Of a stretch of 64,000 nucleotides of DNA, positions 56,303 through 64,000 are shown piece by piece. Under the pieces are notes generated by a model. It worked only from the letters and a program-made list of their open reading frames with translations. It made no database searches and was not told the DNA's origin. Source of the stretch: JBCCCJ01 sp039029315 (GTDB taxonomy: Bacteria; Bacteroidota; Bacteroidia; J057); NCBI GenBank assembly GCA_039029315.1, contig JBCCGK010000001.1, positions 62,001 to 126,000 on the forward strand, in the 5' to 3' direction. How positions within the stretch are numbered: the stretch's first letter is position 1; each line of letters starts with the position of its first letter. A program made the translations under genes and the position numbers.

Positions 56303-56827
56303 ATGAATCAGCAATTTTTGTTAGGCAAATTCTGGAACCCCGACACGGTGCTGGAGACTTTGAAGAAATTCAAAGAGGAAAATGTATTGGTCTATGATGT
56401 ATATTCTCCTTTCCCTATTCATGGAATCGAGCCGTATCTGAACATCAAAAGGACCCGCCTCACGGTAGCTGCCTTCATCTACGGAGCAATGGGAACGACC
56501 ACTGCCCTGTTATTGATGGGATTGGTCTTTGGCGTGATCTGGCCGATGGACATTGGGGGAAAACCTTCTTTGCCCTGGCCTTCCTTTGTTCCGATCACCT
56601 TTGAATTGACAGTTCTTTTTGCTGCACACGGGATGGTGATCACCTTCTTGATTGTCGGTAGATATTGGCCTGGAAAGAAAGCCGTCCTGATGGATGATCG
56701 CCAGACAGATGATATCTTCGTCATTGCGATTGATAAGGCCAAAATTGAAAATGAATCTATCGTCCGTGAATGGCTCCACCAATTTGGTGCACACGAAGTA
56801 ACTGAAAAAGAAATCACCTCATCATGA
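56303..56827 (+). CDS. actD: Alternative complex III subunit D (DUF3341)
   Basis: A 174-residue protein. The N-terminal soluble part (FWNPDTVLETLKKFKEENVL, VYDVYSPFPIHGIEPYL) leads into two helices (AAFIYGAMGTTTALLLMGLV and FELTVLFAAHGMVITFLIVG), as in the DUF3341 family that bridges ActA/ActC with the membrane. It contains no cofactor motif. Its stop overlaps the actE start by four bases. Confidence 0.93.
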   Translation: MNQQFLLGKFWNPDTVLETLKKFKEENVLVYDVYSPFPIHGIEPYLNIKRTRLTVAAFIYGAMGTTTALLLMGLVFGVIWPMDIGGKPSLPWPSFVPITFELTVLFAAHGMVITFLIVGRYWPGKKAVLMDDRQTDDIFVIAIDKAKIENESIVREWLHQFGAHEVTEKEITSS

Positions 56828-57534
56828 GTTTTGGAATACATAAGTGGAAATGGCTTGGAATCATTGCTGCACTCGCTGTGATTACCAGCAGTTGTTACAC
56901 AGATAAGTCTCAGCGGAATGTGGAATATGCACCCAATATGTATAATTCTCTTCCGCTCGAACCTTATTCTCAGACTGTCTATATGCATGATATGGGCGGA
57001 AATTATGCGGCTGTATCTGATACCGACAAAGTTGTCTATTTTGCTGATGGTCTGAGTGCACAGGCTCCTCCTGAAGGAACCGTTCCCCGTTCCGAATCCT
57101 GGTATACCGAAGAAGCCTATAGCCCTTATCCCTATCCCAATGATTTGGAAGGATATGAATTGGCAGGGGTTGAGGTGAGTAGCCCACTCAATAATCCTGA
57201 CACGAACGAAAAAGGGTACAACTGTACAGAAGAGACCTATCAGAAAGGAAAGGAACTGTTCACCCGCTTTTGCATTGTCTGCCATGGAGCAAATGGTAAA
57301 GGGAATGGAAAAATTGTTCAGCCCAATGGTCCATATCCTCCTGTACCTTCCTACTCTGGGCCGACGATCGTGAATCTTCCAGAAGGCAAGATGTTTCACA
57401 CCATCACACATGGAAAAAACCTGATGGGATCATATGCTTCACAACTCACGCCGAATGAGAGATGGCAAGTCATCTGCTACATTCAGGAATTCCAGAAAGA
57501 AGGAAGAGTTGCCGAAGAAACAGCAGGAGACTAA
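56824..57534 (+). CDS. actE: Alternative complex III subunit E (monohaem cytochrome c lipoprotein)
   Basis: A 236-residue exported cytochrome c. The signal ends in a lipobox-like ITSSC (cysteine near residue 23), so it is probably lipid-anchored. The haem site is CIVCHGANGKGNGK, with axial Met in KNLMGSYASQLTPNERWQVI. Start ATG lies inside the actD stop (ATGA), indicating coupled translation. Confidence 0.93.
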   Translation: MSFGIHKWKWLGIIAALAVITSSCYTDKSQRNVEYAPNMYNSLPLEPYSQTVYMHDMGGNYAAVSDTDKVVYFADGLSAQAPPEGTVPRSESWYTEEAYSPYPYPNDLEGYELAGVEVSSPLNNPDTNEKGYNCTEETYQKGKELFTRFCIVCHGANGKGNGKIVQPNGPYPPVPSYSGPTIVNLPEGKMFHTITHGKNLMGSYASQLTPNERWQVICYIQEFQKEGRVAEETAGD

Positions 57535-57591
57535 CTCCTGAGATTGATAGTGAGCTTGAAATAGTAATTGATATAATAAAGAATATAAGCA

Positions 57592-58968
57592 GTGGCACAT
57601 TTTACACCGGAACAACTCACACAGCGCTTCGTATTTGAGAATCGCTACCGGAATATTGCCTTTGGTCTCATAGGGATCGGCTTGGTACTCTTGCTGGCTG
57701 GGATATTTTTTGCGTCCCAATCAGAACCGAGTAGTACCGGAGGTCATGCTGTAGCAGCAGAATCTTCTATTCATACCGTAGCAGACACACATGGCGAAGA
57801 GCATGCCAAAGGCATCGGAAATCGAATTCTGTCCAATTTGCTGTTGAGCAGCCTGTATTTCTTCACCATCACCATGGGAGCCGTTTTCTTCCTGGTGATT
57901 CACAGAGTAGGGAATGCTGGATGGCAGACTGCGATTCGACGCGTGCCAGAGGCAATCAGTTCTTATCTGCCGATCGGTGTGATTAGCCTTTCCGCCATAT
58001 TTTTCTTCCTGAATCATATCTTTGAATGGGCCCACCATGGCGCATTGGATGATCCCTTGATTGCAGCCAAGAGTGCCTATTTGAATGAAACTTTTTTCAT
58101 CATTCGAAATCTGATCTTCTTTGGCGTATGGGCTGGTGGCGCATGGTATCTGAGAAAGTTGTCCATTCAGCAGGATGGTGAAAGTGATGGGGTGCCCTTG
58201 TTCAGAAGAATCGGAACCATCTCGGCGATCTATCTGATTTTCTATGGAATCTCATATTGTTTGTTCGCAGTAGATTGGATCAAGTCTCTTGAACCCCATT
58301 GGTTCAGTACCATTTTCGGCATTTATGTATTTGCAGGTACGATGGTATCATCCCTGGTAACGATGTACTTCATCACAGCCTTCCTGAAAAAACAGGGATA
58401 TATGCAGTGGGTCAATGATGCCCATTTCCATGATATCGGAAAATATGCTTTCGGATTTACCGTCTTCTGGGGATATATCTGGGTGGCACAATACCTGTTG
58501 ATCTGGTATTCCAATATTCCTGAAGAAGGGATCTACTATGTGAAACGATATCGGGTCGGTGATCACGAATATCTTGGATATGCGATGTTCTTTTACACCA
58601 ATGTGATCATCAACTTCTTGTTGCCATTCGTGGCCTTGATGACGAGAAATGCGAAACGAACCTGGGTGGCCTGGTCGTCTTTCAGAATCAATTTGGGATC
58701 TGGCGAAGGATTCAGGATTCCTTTAGGGGGATTTATTCCCATTGGAATTTTGATGCTGTATGGACACTGGCATGACTTGTATCTGATGGTGATGCCTGGA
58801 GCGATGGGTTACAATCCCGGGATCGGACTGGTTGAGGTTGGATTTTTCTTGACCTTCCTGGGGATCTTTATTTATGCTGTGCTCAATGCACTCACAAAAG
58901 CAAATCTGGCCCCGGTCAACCACCCTTATTTGGAAGAAAGTATACACCATACAACGGGACCCGTTTAG
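57592..58968 (+). CDS. actF: Alternative complex III subunit F (second quinone-type membrane subunit)
   Basis: A 458-residue membrane protein with about ten helices, the second NrfD-like subunit of the complex. Landmarks are LLLSSLYFFTITMGAVFFLV, AISSYLPIGVISLSAIFFFL, NHIFEWAHHGALDDPLIAAK, VDWIKSLEPHWFSTIFGIYV and GYIWVAQYLLIWYSNIPEEG. The only start fitting the family N-terminus is a GTG at 57592. It is 57 bases after actE. Confidence 0.93.
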   Translation: MAHFTPEQLTQRFVFENRYRNIAFGLIGIGLVLLLAGIFFASQSEPSSTGGHAVAAESSIHTVADTHGEEHAKGIGNRILSNLLLSSLYFFTITMGAVFFLVIHRVGNAGWQTAIRRVPEAISSYLPIGVISLSAIFFFLNHIFEWAHHGALDDPLIAAKSAYLNETFFIIRNLIFFGVWAGGAWYLRKLSIQQDGESDGVPLFRRIGTISAIYLIFYGISYCLFAVDWIKSLEPHWFSTIFGIYVFAGTMVSSLVTMYFITAFLKKQGYMQWVNDAHFHDIGKYAFGFTVFWGYIWVAQYLLIWYSNIPEEGIYYVKRYRVGDHEYLGYAMFFYTNVIINFLLPFVALMTRNAKRTWVAWSSFRINLGSGEGFRIPLGGFIPIGILMLYGHWHDLYLMVMPGAMGYNPGIGLVEVGFFLTFLGIFIYAVLNALTKANLAPVNHPYLEESIHHTTGPV

Positions 58969-59062
58969 GTCGATTCAATCCGATAATTTTTAGTTCGAAT
59001 ATTAACAATCTCCCGACCTGTTGGTTTTATAGAATACAGGTCATGAAATAGAAAAAAGGTAT

Positions 59063-60079
59063 ATGGATCCACAATCAATCCAATCTGTCTTAGGCGCTGC
59101 TCAGGTCTTGCTGGGTATCATCTTTGTACTGGTTTCCATCAACCTGTACCTCATTTTCCGCCTGAAGGATATCGATCCTTTTGCCAAATGGGACCGCAAT
59201 GCGATCAATGGTGCATTGTTCATGGTTTTTTTGGTCGTCGGATTTGTGGCCGCAGCGGTTTCTTCTGCTGCATACAGCGATCAGATGATTTTGACAGAGA
59301 ATCCGGCTTCTGCTCACGGGGCAGAGATTGACAGAATGTTCTGGCGTACGATGTATGTCTCATTGTTTGTGACGATCGTAACCAATGTTCTCCTGTTCTA
59401 TTTTTCCTGGAAATATCGAGGAAAAGAAGGCAAAAAAGCCTATTACTATTCTCACAACAATTTGATTGAAATCATCTGGACTGCGATTCCGGCTGTTGTC
59501 CTCACGGCTTTGATCGTAGACGGGATCATCGTATGGAATGATATTATGGGAGATCCTCCAGAAGATGCGATTCAAATAGAATTGACGGGAGAGCAATTTG
59601 CCTGGAACATCCGCTATCCCGGTGCCGATACCTACTTTGGGGAAACGCATGTGAGCTATATAGATGTGGGAACTTCCAACTCACTTGGATTCAATTGGGA
59701 TGATGAAAATGGGTATGATGATCTGGTAACCCAGGAATTGCATCTACCAGTCGATCGTGATGTGAATCTCCTGATCCGCTCCAAGGATGTGCTCCACAGT
59801 GCAACCCTCGCTCACTTTCGCGTGAAGATGGATGCTGTGCCAGGCATGACAACAACCTTTAGCTTTCGCCCTACTGTAACCACAGAAGAAATGCGGAAGC
59901 GAACAGGAAATGACAAGTTTGATTATGAAATGTCCTGTCAGCAGATCTGCGGTCGGGCACACTACAGTATGAAGAAAATTGTGGTAGTAGAATCCTATGC
60001 TGAATATGTGAAGTGGCTTAGCTCTCAAAAGACAGCCAGAAAGTCATGGGAGGAAGCCAATGGAATTACCAGTAAGTAA
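59063..60079 (+). CDS. coxB: Cytochrome c oxidase subunit II
   Basis: A 338-residue subunit with helices at about residues 5-30, 48-70 and 95-120; the first is extra to the usual two. The periplasmic CuA domain has QFAWNIRYPGAD, the ligand His in VLHSATLAHFRVKMDAVPGM and the copper site CQQICGRAHYSM (CxxxCxxxHxxM). No fused cytochrome c domain is present, so electrons come from ActA/ActE or a soluble carrier. It starts 94 bases after actF. Confidence 0.95.
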   Translation: MDPQSIQSVLGAAQVLLGIIFVLVSINLYLIFRLKDIDPFAKWDRNAINGALFMVFLVVGFVAAAVSSAAYSDQMILTENPASAHGAEIDRMFWRTMYVSLFVTIVTNVLLFYFSWKYRGKEGKKAYYYSHNNLIEIIWTAIPAVVLTALIVDGIIVWNDIMGDPPEDAIQIELTGEQFAWNIRYPGADTYFGETHVSYIDVGTSNSLGFNWDDENGYDDLVTQELHLPVDRDVNLLIRSKDVLHSATLAHFRVKMDAVPGMTTTFSFRPTVTTEEMRKRTGNDKFDYEMSCQQICGRAHYSMKKIVVVESYAEYVKWLSSQKTARKSWEEANGITSK

Positions 60080-60150
60080 GAACTACTACCGAGAGCGTAC
60101 CGAGACTAGAAATCATACCTCTGAACTAAAAACTAAGAACTCATAAAGAT

Positions 60151-62034
60151 ATGTCTGAAGCATCTCACAATAACGGGCATCATCACGACGATCATCACCA
60201 TCATCATGGGAATTTCTGGACGACTTATGTCTTCAGTCAGGACCATAAAACCATTGCCAAACAATTCCTGATCACCGGGATTATCATGGCAATCATTGGG
60301 ATTAGTCTTTCGGTGTTGTTCCGACTTCAACTTGCCTTCCCTGACACTTCCTTTCCATTCCTGGAAACCTTGTTGGGGAAATGGGCTGAAGGTGGAAAAA
60401 TTAAGCCAGAATTTTATCTCGCTCTTGTGACAATGCATGGAACCTTTATGGTGTTCTTTGTCCTTACAGCGGGATTGAGTGGAACATTCAGTAACTTTTT
60501 GATCCCACTCCAGATTGGAGCCAGAGATATGGCCTCAGGCTTTATCAATATGTTATCCTACTGGTTCTTCTTTGCCTCATCAGTGATCATGCTGATTTCA
60601 CTCTTTGTGCCAGATGGCCCTGCCGCAGCAGGTTGGACCATTTATCCACCATTGAGTGCGGTGCCGGCAGCGATACCTGGATCAGGGATGGGAATGACCT
60701 TGTGGTTGGTTGCAATGGCATTGTTTATTGCTTCCTCCTTGATGGGAGGGATCAACTACATCACAACAGTGATGAACCTTCGGACGCAGGGAATGAGCTT
60801 TTATCGGCTGCCATTGACCATCTGGGCCTTTTTGATCACAGCAATTCTGGGAGTTTTGTCCTTCCCTGTTTTGTTCTCAGCAGCACTCTTGCTGATGTTC
60901 GACAGAATTGCTGGAACGAGTTTCTTCTTGTCTGATATGTTTATTGCAGGAGAATTGCTGCATTATCAGGGGGGGAGTCCAATTTTGTTCCAACACTTAT
61001 TTTGGTTCCTGGGACACCCTGAAGTATATATTGTGATCCTGCCTGGTCTGGGAATTGCTTCCGAAGTGGTGTCAGTCCATGCTCGAAAGCCGATTTTTGG
61101 CTACAAATTTATGATCTGGTCCATTCTCGCAATCGGCTTCCTGTCATTCATTGTGTGGGCGCACCATATGTTTGTAACAGGGATGAACCCATTCCTTGGG
61201 ACCATATTTATGATATTTACGCTGGTGATTGCGGTGCCCTCCGCGATTAAGGCCTTTAATTATATTGCAACCTTGTGGAAAGGGAACATTCAGTTTACCC
61301 CTCCCATGTTGTTTGCAATTGGTTTGGTATCCTTCTTCATTACCGGAGGGATTACAGGGGTATTTCTTGGAAATGCCGCAATCGATATCCCCTTACATGA
61401 TACCTATTTTGTAACGGCTCACTTCCACCTCGTTATGGGAAGCTCGGCAGCCTTTGGGTTCTTCGCTGGTGTATATCAGTGGTTCCCCAAGATGTTCGGG
61501 CGAATGATGAACAACCGCCTTGGATATATCCATTTCTGGGGGACATTCTCCTCCTTGTACATGGTTTTTTTCCCTATGCACTTCATGGGCTTAGGTGGGG
61601 TTGCTCGTCATTACTATTCCTATACTTCTTTTGAGTTTATGACTGGATTTGGCGACATCAGTGTGTTCATCACACTATCGGCGATATTTGGCTTCACCGT
61701 TCAATTGATCTTCCTGTTCAACTTTTTCTCCAGTATTTTCTGGGGCAAAAAAGCACCTGCGAATCCCTGGAACTCCAACACTTTGGAGTGGACAACGCCA
61801 ATCAATCCTGGTCATGGCAACTGGGTGGGAGAAATTCCACATGTCTATCGTTGGCCATATGATTACAGCAAGCCGGGTATCAAGGAAGACTATTTGCCCA
61901 TGCACATTCCTGATGAAGAAGTAGAATATGAAGAAGGATTTCCCCGACCTGCAAGTATCCCGGCAAAAGATGCCCCACCATTGAAAGTGGAAGGCGTTGA
62001 GGAGCCAGAAGAACCTACTTCCAGCGACGATTAG
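60151..62034 (+). CDS. coxA: Cytochrome c oxidase subunit I (aa3/A1-type)
   Basis: The 627-residue catalytic subunit has 12 helices. Ligands are visible: low-spin haem His in TMHGTFMVFFVL, CuB and the cross-linked Tyr in FLGHPEVYIVILPG, the His pair in FIVWAHHMFVTGMN and the haem a3/a His in DTYFVTAHFHLVMGSSAA. The GHPEVY motif places it in the A1 class with a D-/K-type channel. The N-terminus is unusual for its run of His and Asp (residues 5-20, NNGHHHDDHHHHHGNF). The C-terminal 60 residues are acidic and soluble. Confidence 0.97.
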   Translation: MSEASHNNGHHHDDHHHHHGNFWTTYVFSQDHKTIAKQFLITGIIMAIIGISLSVLFRLQLAFPDTSFPFLETLLGKWAEGGKIKPEFYLALVTMHGTFMVFFVLTAGLSGTFSNFLIPLQIGARDMASGFINMLSYWFFFASSVIMLISLFVPDGPAAAGWTIYPPLSAVPAAIPGSGMGMTLWLVAMALFIASSLMGGINYITTVMNLRTQGMSFYRLPLTIWAFLITAILGVLSFPVLFSAALLLMFDRIAGTSFFLSDMFIAGELLHYQGGSPILFQHLFWFLGHPEVYIVILPGLGIASEVVSVHARKPIFGYKFMIWSILAIGFLSFIVWAHHMFVTGMNPFLGTIFMIFTLVIAVPSAIKAFNYIATLWKGNIQFTPPMLFAIGLVSFFITGGITGVFLGNAAIDIPLHDTYFVTAHFHLVMGSSAAFGFFAGVYQWFPKMFGRMMNNRLGYIHFWGTFSSLYMVFFPMHFMGLGGVARHYYSYTSFEFMTGFGDISVFITLSAIFGFTVQLIFLFNFFSSIFWGKKAPANPWNSNTLEWTTPINPGHGNWVGEIPHVYRWPYDYSKPGIKEDYLPMHIPDEEVEYEEGFPRPASIPAKDAPPLKVEGVEEPEEPTSSDD

Positions 62035-62053
62035 CCAATAGAATAGTAGCCCA

Positions 62054-63106
62054 TTGAATACCAACAATTCAATAACTCCACGAGCAGTGAGCCAGTATCG
62101 AATAATTGCTGGACTCACAATTGGGGCTGTGGTTTTGTTGATCTTCGTTGGAGGAGTTGTCAGAATGACAGGTTCAGGAATGGGATGTCCTGATTGGCCA
62201 ACATGCTTTGGGCAGTGGATTCCACCTACAGATATCTCAGAATTGCCAGCTGACTACAAAACACAATTTCAGGTTCAAGGAAAAGAAATCGCAGATTTCG
62301 ATCCTTTCAAAACATGGGTAGAATACCTAAACCGCCTATTGGGAGTGTTGATTGGATTGTTTGCAATCGCTACTGCCATCGCAGGGTTTCGATTGAAGGG
62401 AAAGACATTTTCCAGACTTCGCATTTTTAGTGGATTGGGATTGGCACTTGTGATCATTCAGGGAGGAATTGGAGCATATGTGGTTCGAACGGATCTGCAT
62501 ACAGGAGTTGTTACGCTTCATATGCTGATCGCGATTCTGATCGTCGCAGTTTTGATCGCAGGCTTTCTCAGTTCTTATCCTGATCAAACAATTCCCTCCT
62601 TGCCAAAGCAATTGAAGGGACTTGGCATTGGTTTACTCGTTCTGACCCTCGTGCAAATCATTTTTGGTACTCAGGTCAGAGAAGCTGTAGACACTGTTGC
62701 AATTGAATTGGGAGAAGGTGCACGTGGACAGTGGTTGGCCGAAATCGGTAGTACGTATCAGATTCATAGATACTTCTACTATGCAGTTGTCGGGGGCCTG
62801 TTGGTGTTCTCCCTGCGTTTGCGACCATATTTGGATCGACTACCTGGTGCAAAAGTATTGATCATTTCTTTATTGGGGCTTGTATTAACAGAAATTCTGA
62901 TTGGAATCGGGATGCATCATTTTAGTATTCCCCCGGTATTACAACCGCTTCATTTAATGCTAGCGACCATGATATTCTCTCTAGAGTTTGCGCTCATTGG
63001 TAGTTGGTGGGTATGGGGAGGAAATGAAACATCTGCCTCCTTGATTCAAGTTGAAGACCTGGAGAAGCCGTTGGCTCCTTCATTCGTGAAAATGGAACAT
63101 TCATGA
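62054..63106 (+). CDS. ctaA: Haem A synthase
   Basis: CtaA oxidises the haem O methyl group to the formyl group of haem A. The 350-residue protein has eight helices with the conserved His: VRMTGSGMGCPDWPTCFGQW, WVEYLNRLLGVLIGLF, TLHMLIAI, YQIHRYFYYAVVG and LQPLHLMLATMIFSL. There is no suitable ATG near the conserved N-terminus, so the TTG at 62054 is used (19 bases after coxA). The stop overlaps the ctaB start by four bases. Confidence 0.92.
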   Translation: MNTNNSITPRAVSQYRIIAGLTIGAVVLLIFVGGVVRMTGSGMGCPDWPTCFGQWIPPTDISELPADYKTQFQVQGKEIADFDPFKTWVEYLNRLLGVLIGLFAIATAIAGFRLKGKTFSRLRIFSGLGLALVIIQGGIGAYVVRTDLHTGVVTLHMLIAILIVAVLIAGFLSSYPDQTIPSLPKQLKGLGIGLLVLTLVQIIFGTQVREAVDTVAIELGEGARGQWLAEIGSTYQIHRYFYYAVVGGLLVFSLRLRPYLDRLPGAKVLIISLLGLVLTEILIGIGMHHFSIPPVLQPLHLMLATMIFSLEFALIGSWWVWGGNETSASLIQVEDLEKPLAPSFVKMEHS

Positions 63107-63996
63107 TCAAGCAGAATATACATAGCATTTCACTTTCTGATTTCCTGCGGGCAAGGGTACAAGCCTATGGACAATTACTCAAGTTTCGTTTGTCCTTATT
63201 GGTCTCTGTATCTGCGGTATTCGGATTCGCGATGGCCTCTCAGGGATCAGCCAGTTGGGAATCCCTGCTATGGATTGGATTGGGAGGCTTGTTGATCACA
63301 GGCGCTTCGAATTCTCTGAATCAACTGTTTGAAAAAGAGCTGGATGCCAAGATGAGCCGAACCAGCGGCCGCCCATTGCCGGAAGGAAGAGTGGGAAGTG
63401 GGGAAGTGCTGGTCTATGCCTTGCTACTATCTGTAGTAGGAATCTCAATTTTGGGATACTTTTTCAACCTTCCAGCAGCTTTATTGGGAATTATAGGCTT
63501 ATTGTCTTATGCCTTTGTGTATACGCCACTCAAACGCATCACTCCCTTTGCCGTCTTTGTTGGAGCCATTCCTGGATCCTTGCCACCTTTGATTGGGTGG
63601 GTTGCCTATACAGGGAGTTTGGATGCAGGAGGGTGGTTGTTGTTCGCCTTTCAGTTCTTTTGGCAGTTCCCTCATTTTTGGGCCATTGCCTGGATCATGG
63701 ATGAAGACTATCAGAAGGCTGGGTTCAAAATGTTGCCAACAGCCAGTGGAAAATCCAAAAAGAGTGCTTCCCTGATTTTGTTGTACACCCTTTGTCTGGT
63801 GCCCATGGTGCTGTTTCCTTTGCAGTTGGGAATGATACAGCTTTGGTCTGCACTGACATTGGTAGGATTGGCTGTGTTTTTTGCCTTTCCTGCCTGGAAA
63901 TTACATCGAAGCCTGGATACAAAATATGCACGCAAGTTGATGTTTGCCTCCTTTTTGTATCTGCCGCTTATGGAGTTGATTTTTATAGCTAGTTAA
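63103..63996 (+). CDS. ctaB: Protohaem IX farnesyltransferase (haem O synthase)
   Basis: CtaB adds a farnesyl group to haem B, giving haem O for CtaA. The 297-residue UbiA-family protein has about eight helices and the two Asp-rich regions expected of prenyltransferases: ASNSLNQLFEKELDAKMSRT and the later WAIAWIMDEDYQKAGFKML. The conserved SGRPLPEGRV and YTPLKRITPFAVFVGAIPGS are present. The start overlaps ctaA (ATGA). The stop lies four bases before the window ends; the oxidase subunit III gene probably follows outside. Confidence 0.95.
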   Translation: MIKQNIHSISLSDFLRARVQAYGQLLKFRLSLLVSVSAVFGFAMASQGSASWESLLWIGLGGLLITGASNSLNQLFEKELDAKMSRTSGRPLPEGRVGSGEVLVYALLLSVVGISILGYFFNLPAALLGIIGLLSYAFVYTPLKRITPFAVFVGAIPGSLPPLIGWVAYTGSLDAGGWLLFAFQFFWQFPHFWAIAWIMDEDYQKAGFKMLPTASGKSKKSASLILLYTLCLVPMVLFPLQLGMIQLWSALTLVGLAVFFAFPAWKLHRSLDTKYARKLMFASFLYLPLMELIFIAS

Positions 63997-64000
63997 CATA

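Noticed and set aside
56479..57411. Minus-strand frame of 310 residues opposite actD/actE
   Set aside because: It covers the haem-binding actE and the end of actD, which are certain; the protein is low-complexity and unlike any family.

Overview
The window looks like a chromosomal segment of a Bacteroidota bacterium, most likely from the Saprospiria (Lewinella/Haliscomenobacter-like) group. Supporting signs are a type IX secretion 'gliding motility-associated' C-terminal domain at the left edge, an alternative complex III (act) operon fused to an aa3-type oxidase operon, a thi operon arranged in the Bacteroidota manner, DUF2723 and large outer-membrane barrel proteins, and TPR-CHAT proteins under a sigma factor. 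The placement is inferred from gene content only. No rRNA, tRNA, CRISPR array, integrase or transposase gene was seen.

Layout. 1-0.7 kb: end of a large secreted surface protein. 0.7-7.2 kb: a leftward thiamin operon thiS-thiC-tenI/thiE-like-thiD-thiE-thiG-thiH preceded by a clear TPP riboswitch. 7.2-17 kb: housekeeping genes (ABC exporter, thioredoxin-SPOR fusion, IscA-type protein, methylmalonyl-CoA mutase small subunit, Nudix, a GCS2-CBS fusion, uvrB). 17-24.3 kb: an accessory-looking island around a 1535-residue CHAT protease / nSTAND NTPase / 14-blade WD40 protein, flanked by a duplicated leader sequence and by inverted repeats. 24.3-38.3 kb: leftward envelope genes (glycosyltransferases, WecA/MraY-type transferase, giant barrel, NtrY-like histidine kinase, HldD) and a HAD phosphatase. 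38.5-43.3 kb: DUF2723 membrane protein, GlsB-type protein and an ethanolamine-permease-like transporter. 43.3-48 kb: leftward operon of sigma factor, TPR membrane protein and TPR-CHAT protein, the second CHAT protein of the window. 48-50.2 kb: a degenerate TrpF-like protein and YpdA. 50.3-64 kb: a rightward respiratory cluster actABCDEF-coxBA-ctaA-ctaB preceded by a perfect TTTAGAA-N3-TTCTAAA palindrome.

How the parts work together. The thi operon makes both halves of thiamin and is shut off by TPP. The act/cox cluster oxidises quinol, passes electrons through haem-c proteins to an aa3 oxidase, and carries the haem O/A synthesis genes for that oxidase. The strongest candidate for a poorly described system is the CHAT-nSTAND-WD40 gene at 18.3-22.9 kb: an NLR-like architecture (protease effector, switch NTPase, repeat sensor) whose blades are nearly identical and vary mainly at a few positions per blade, as in rapidly evolving fungal NWD recognition proteins. 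The defence role is inference from architecture.
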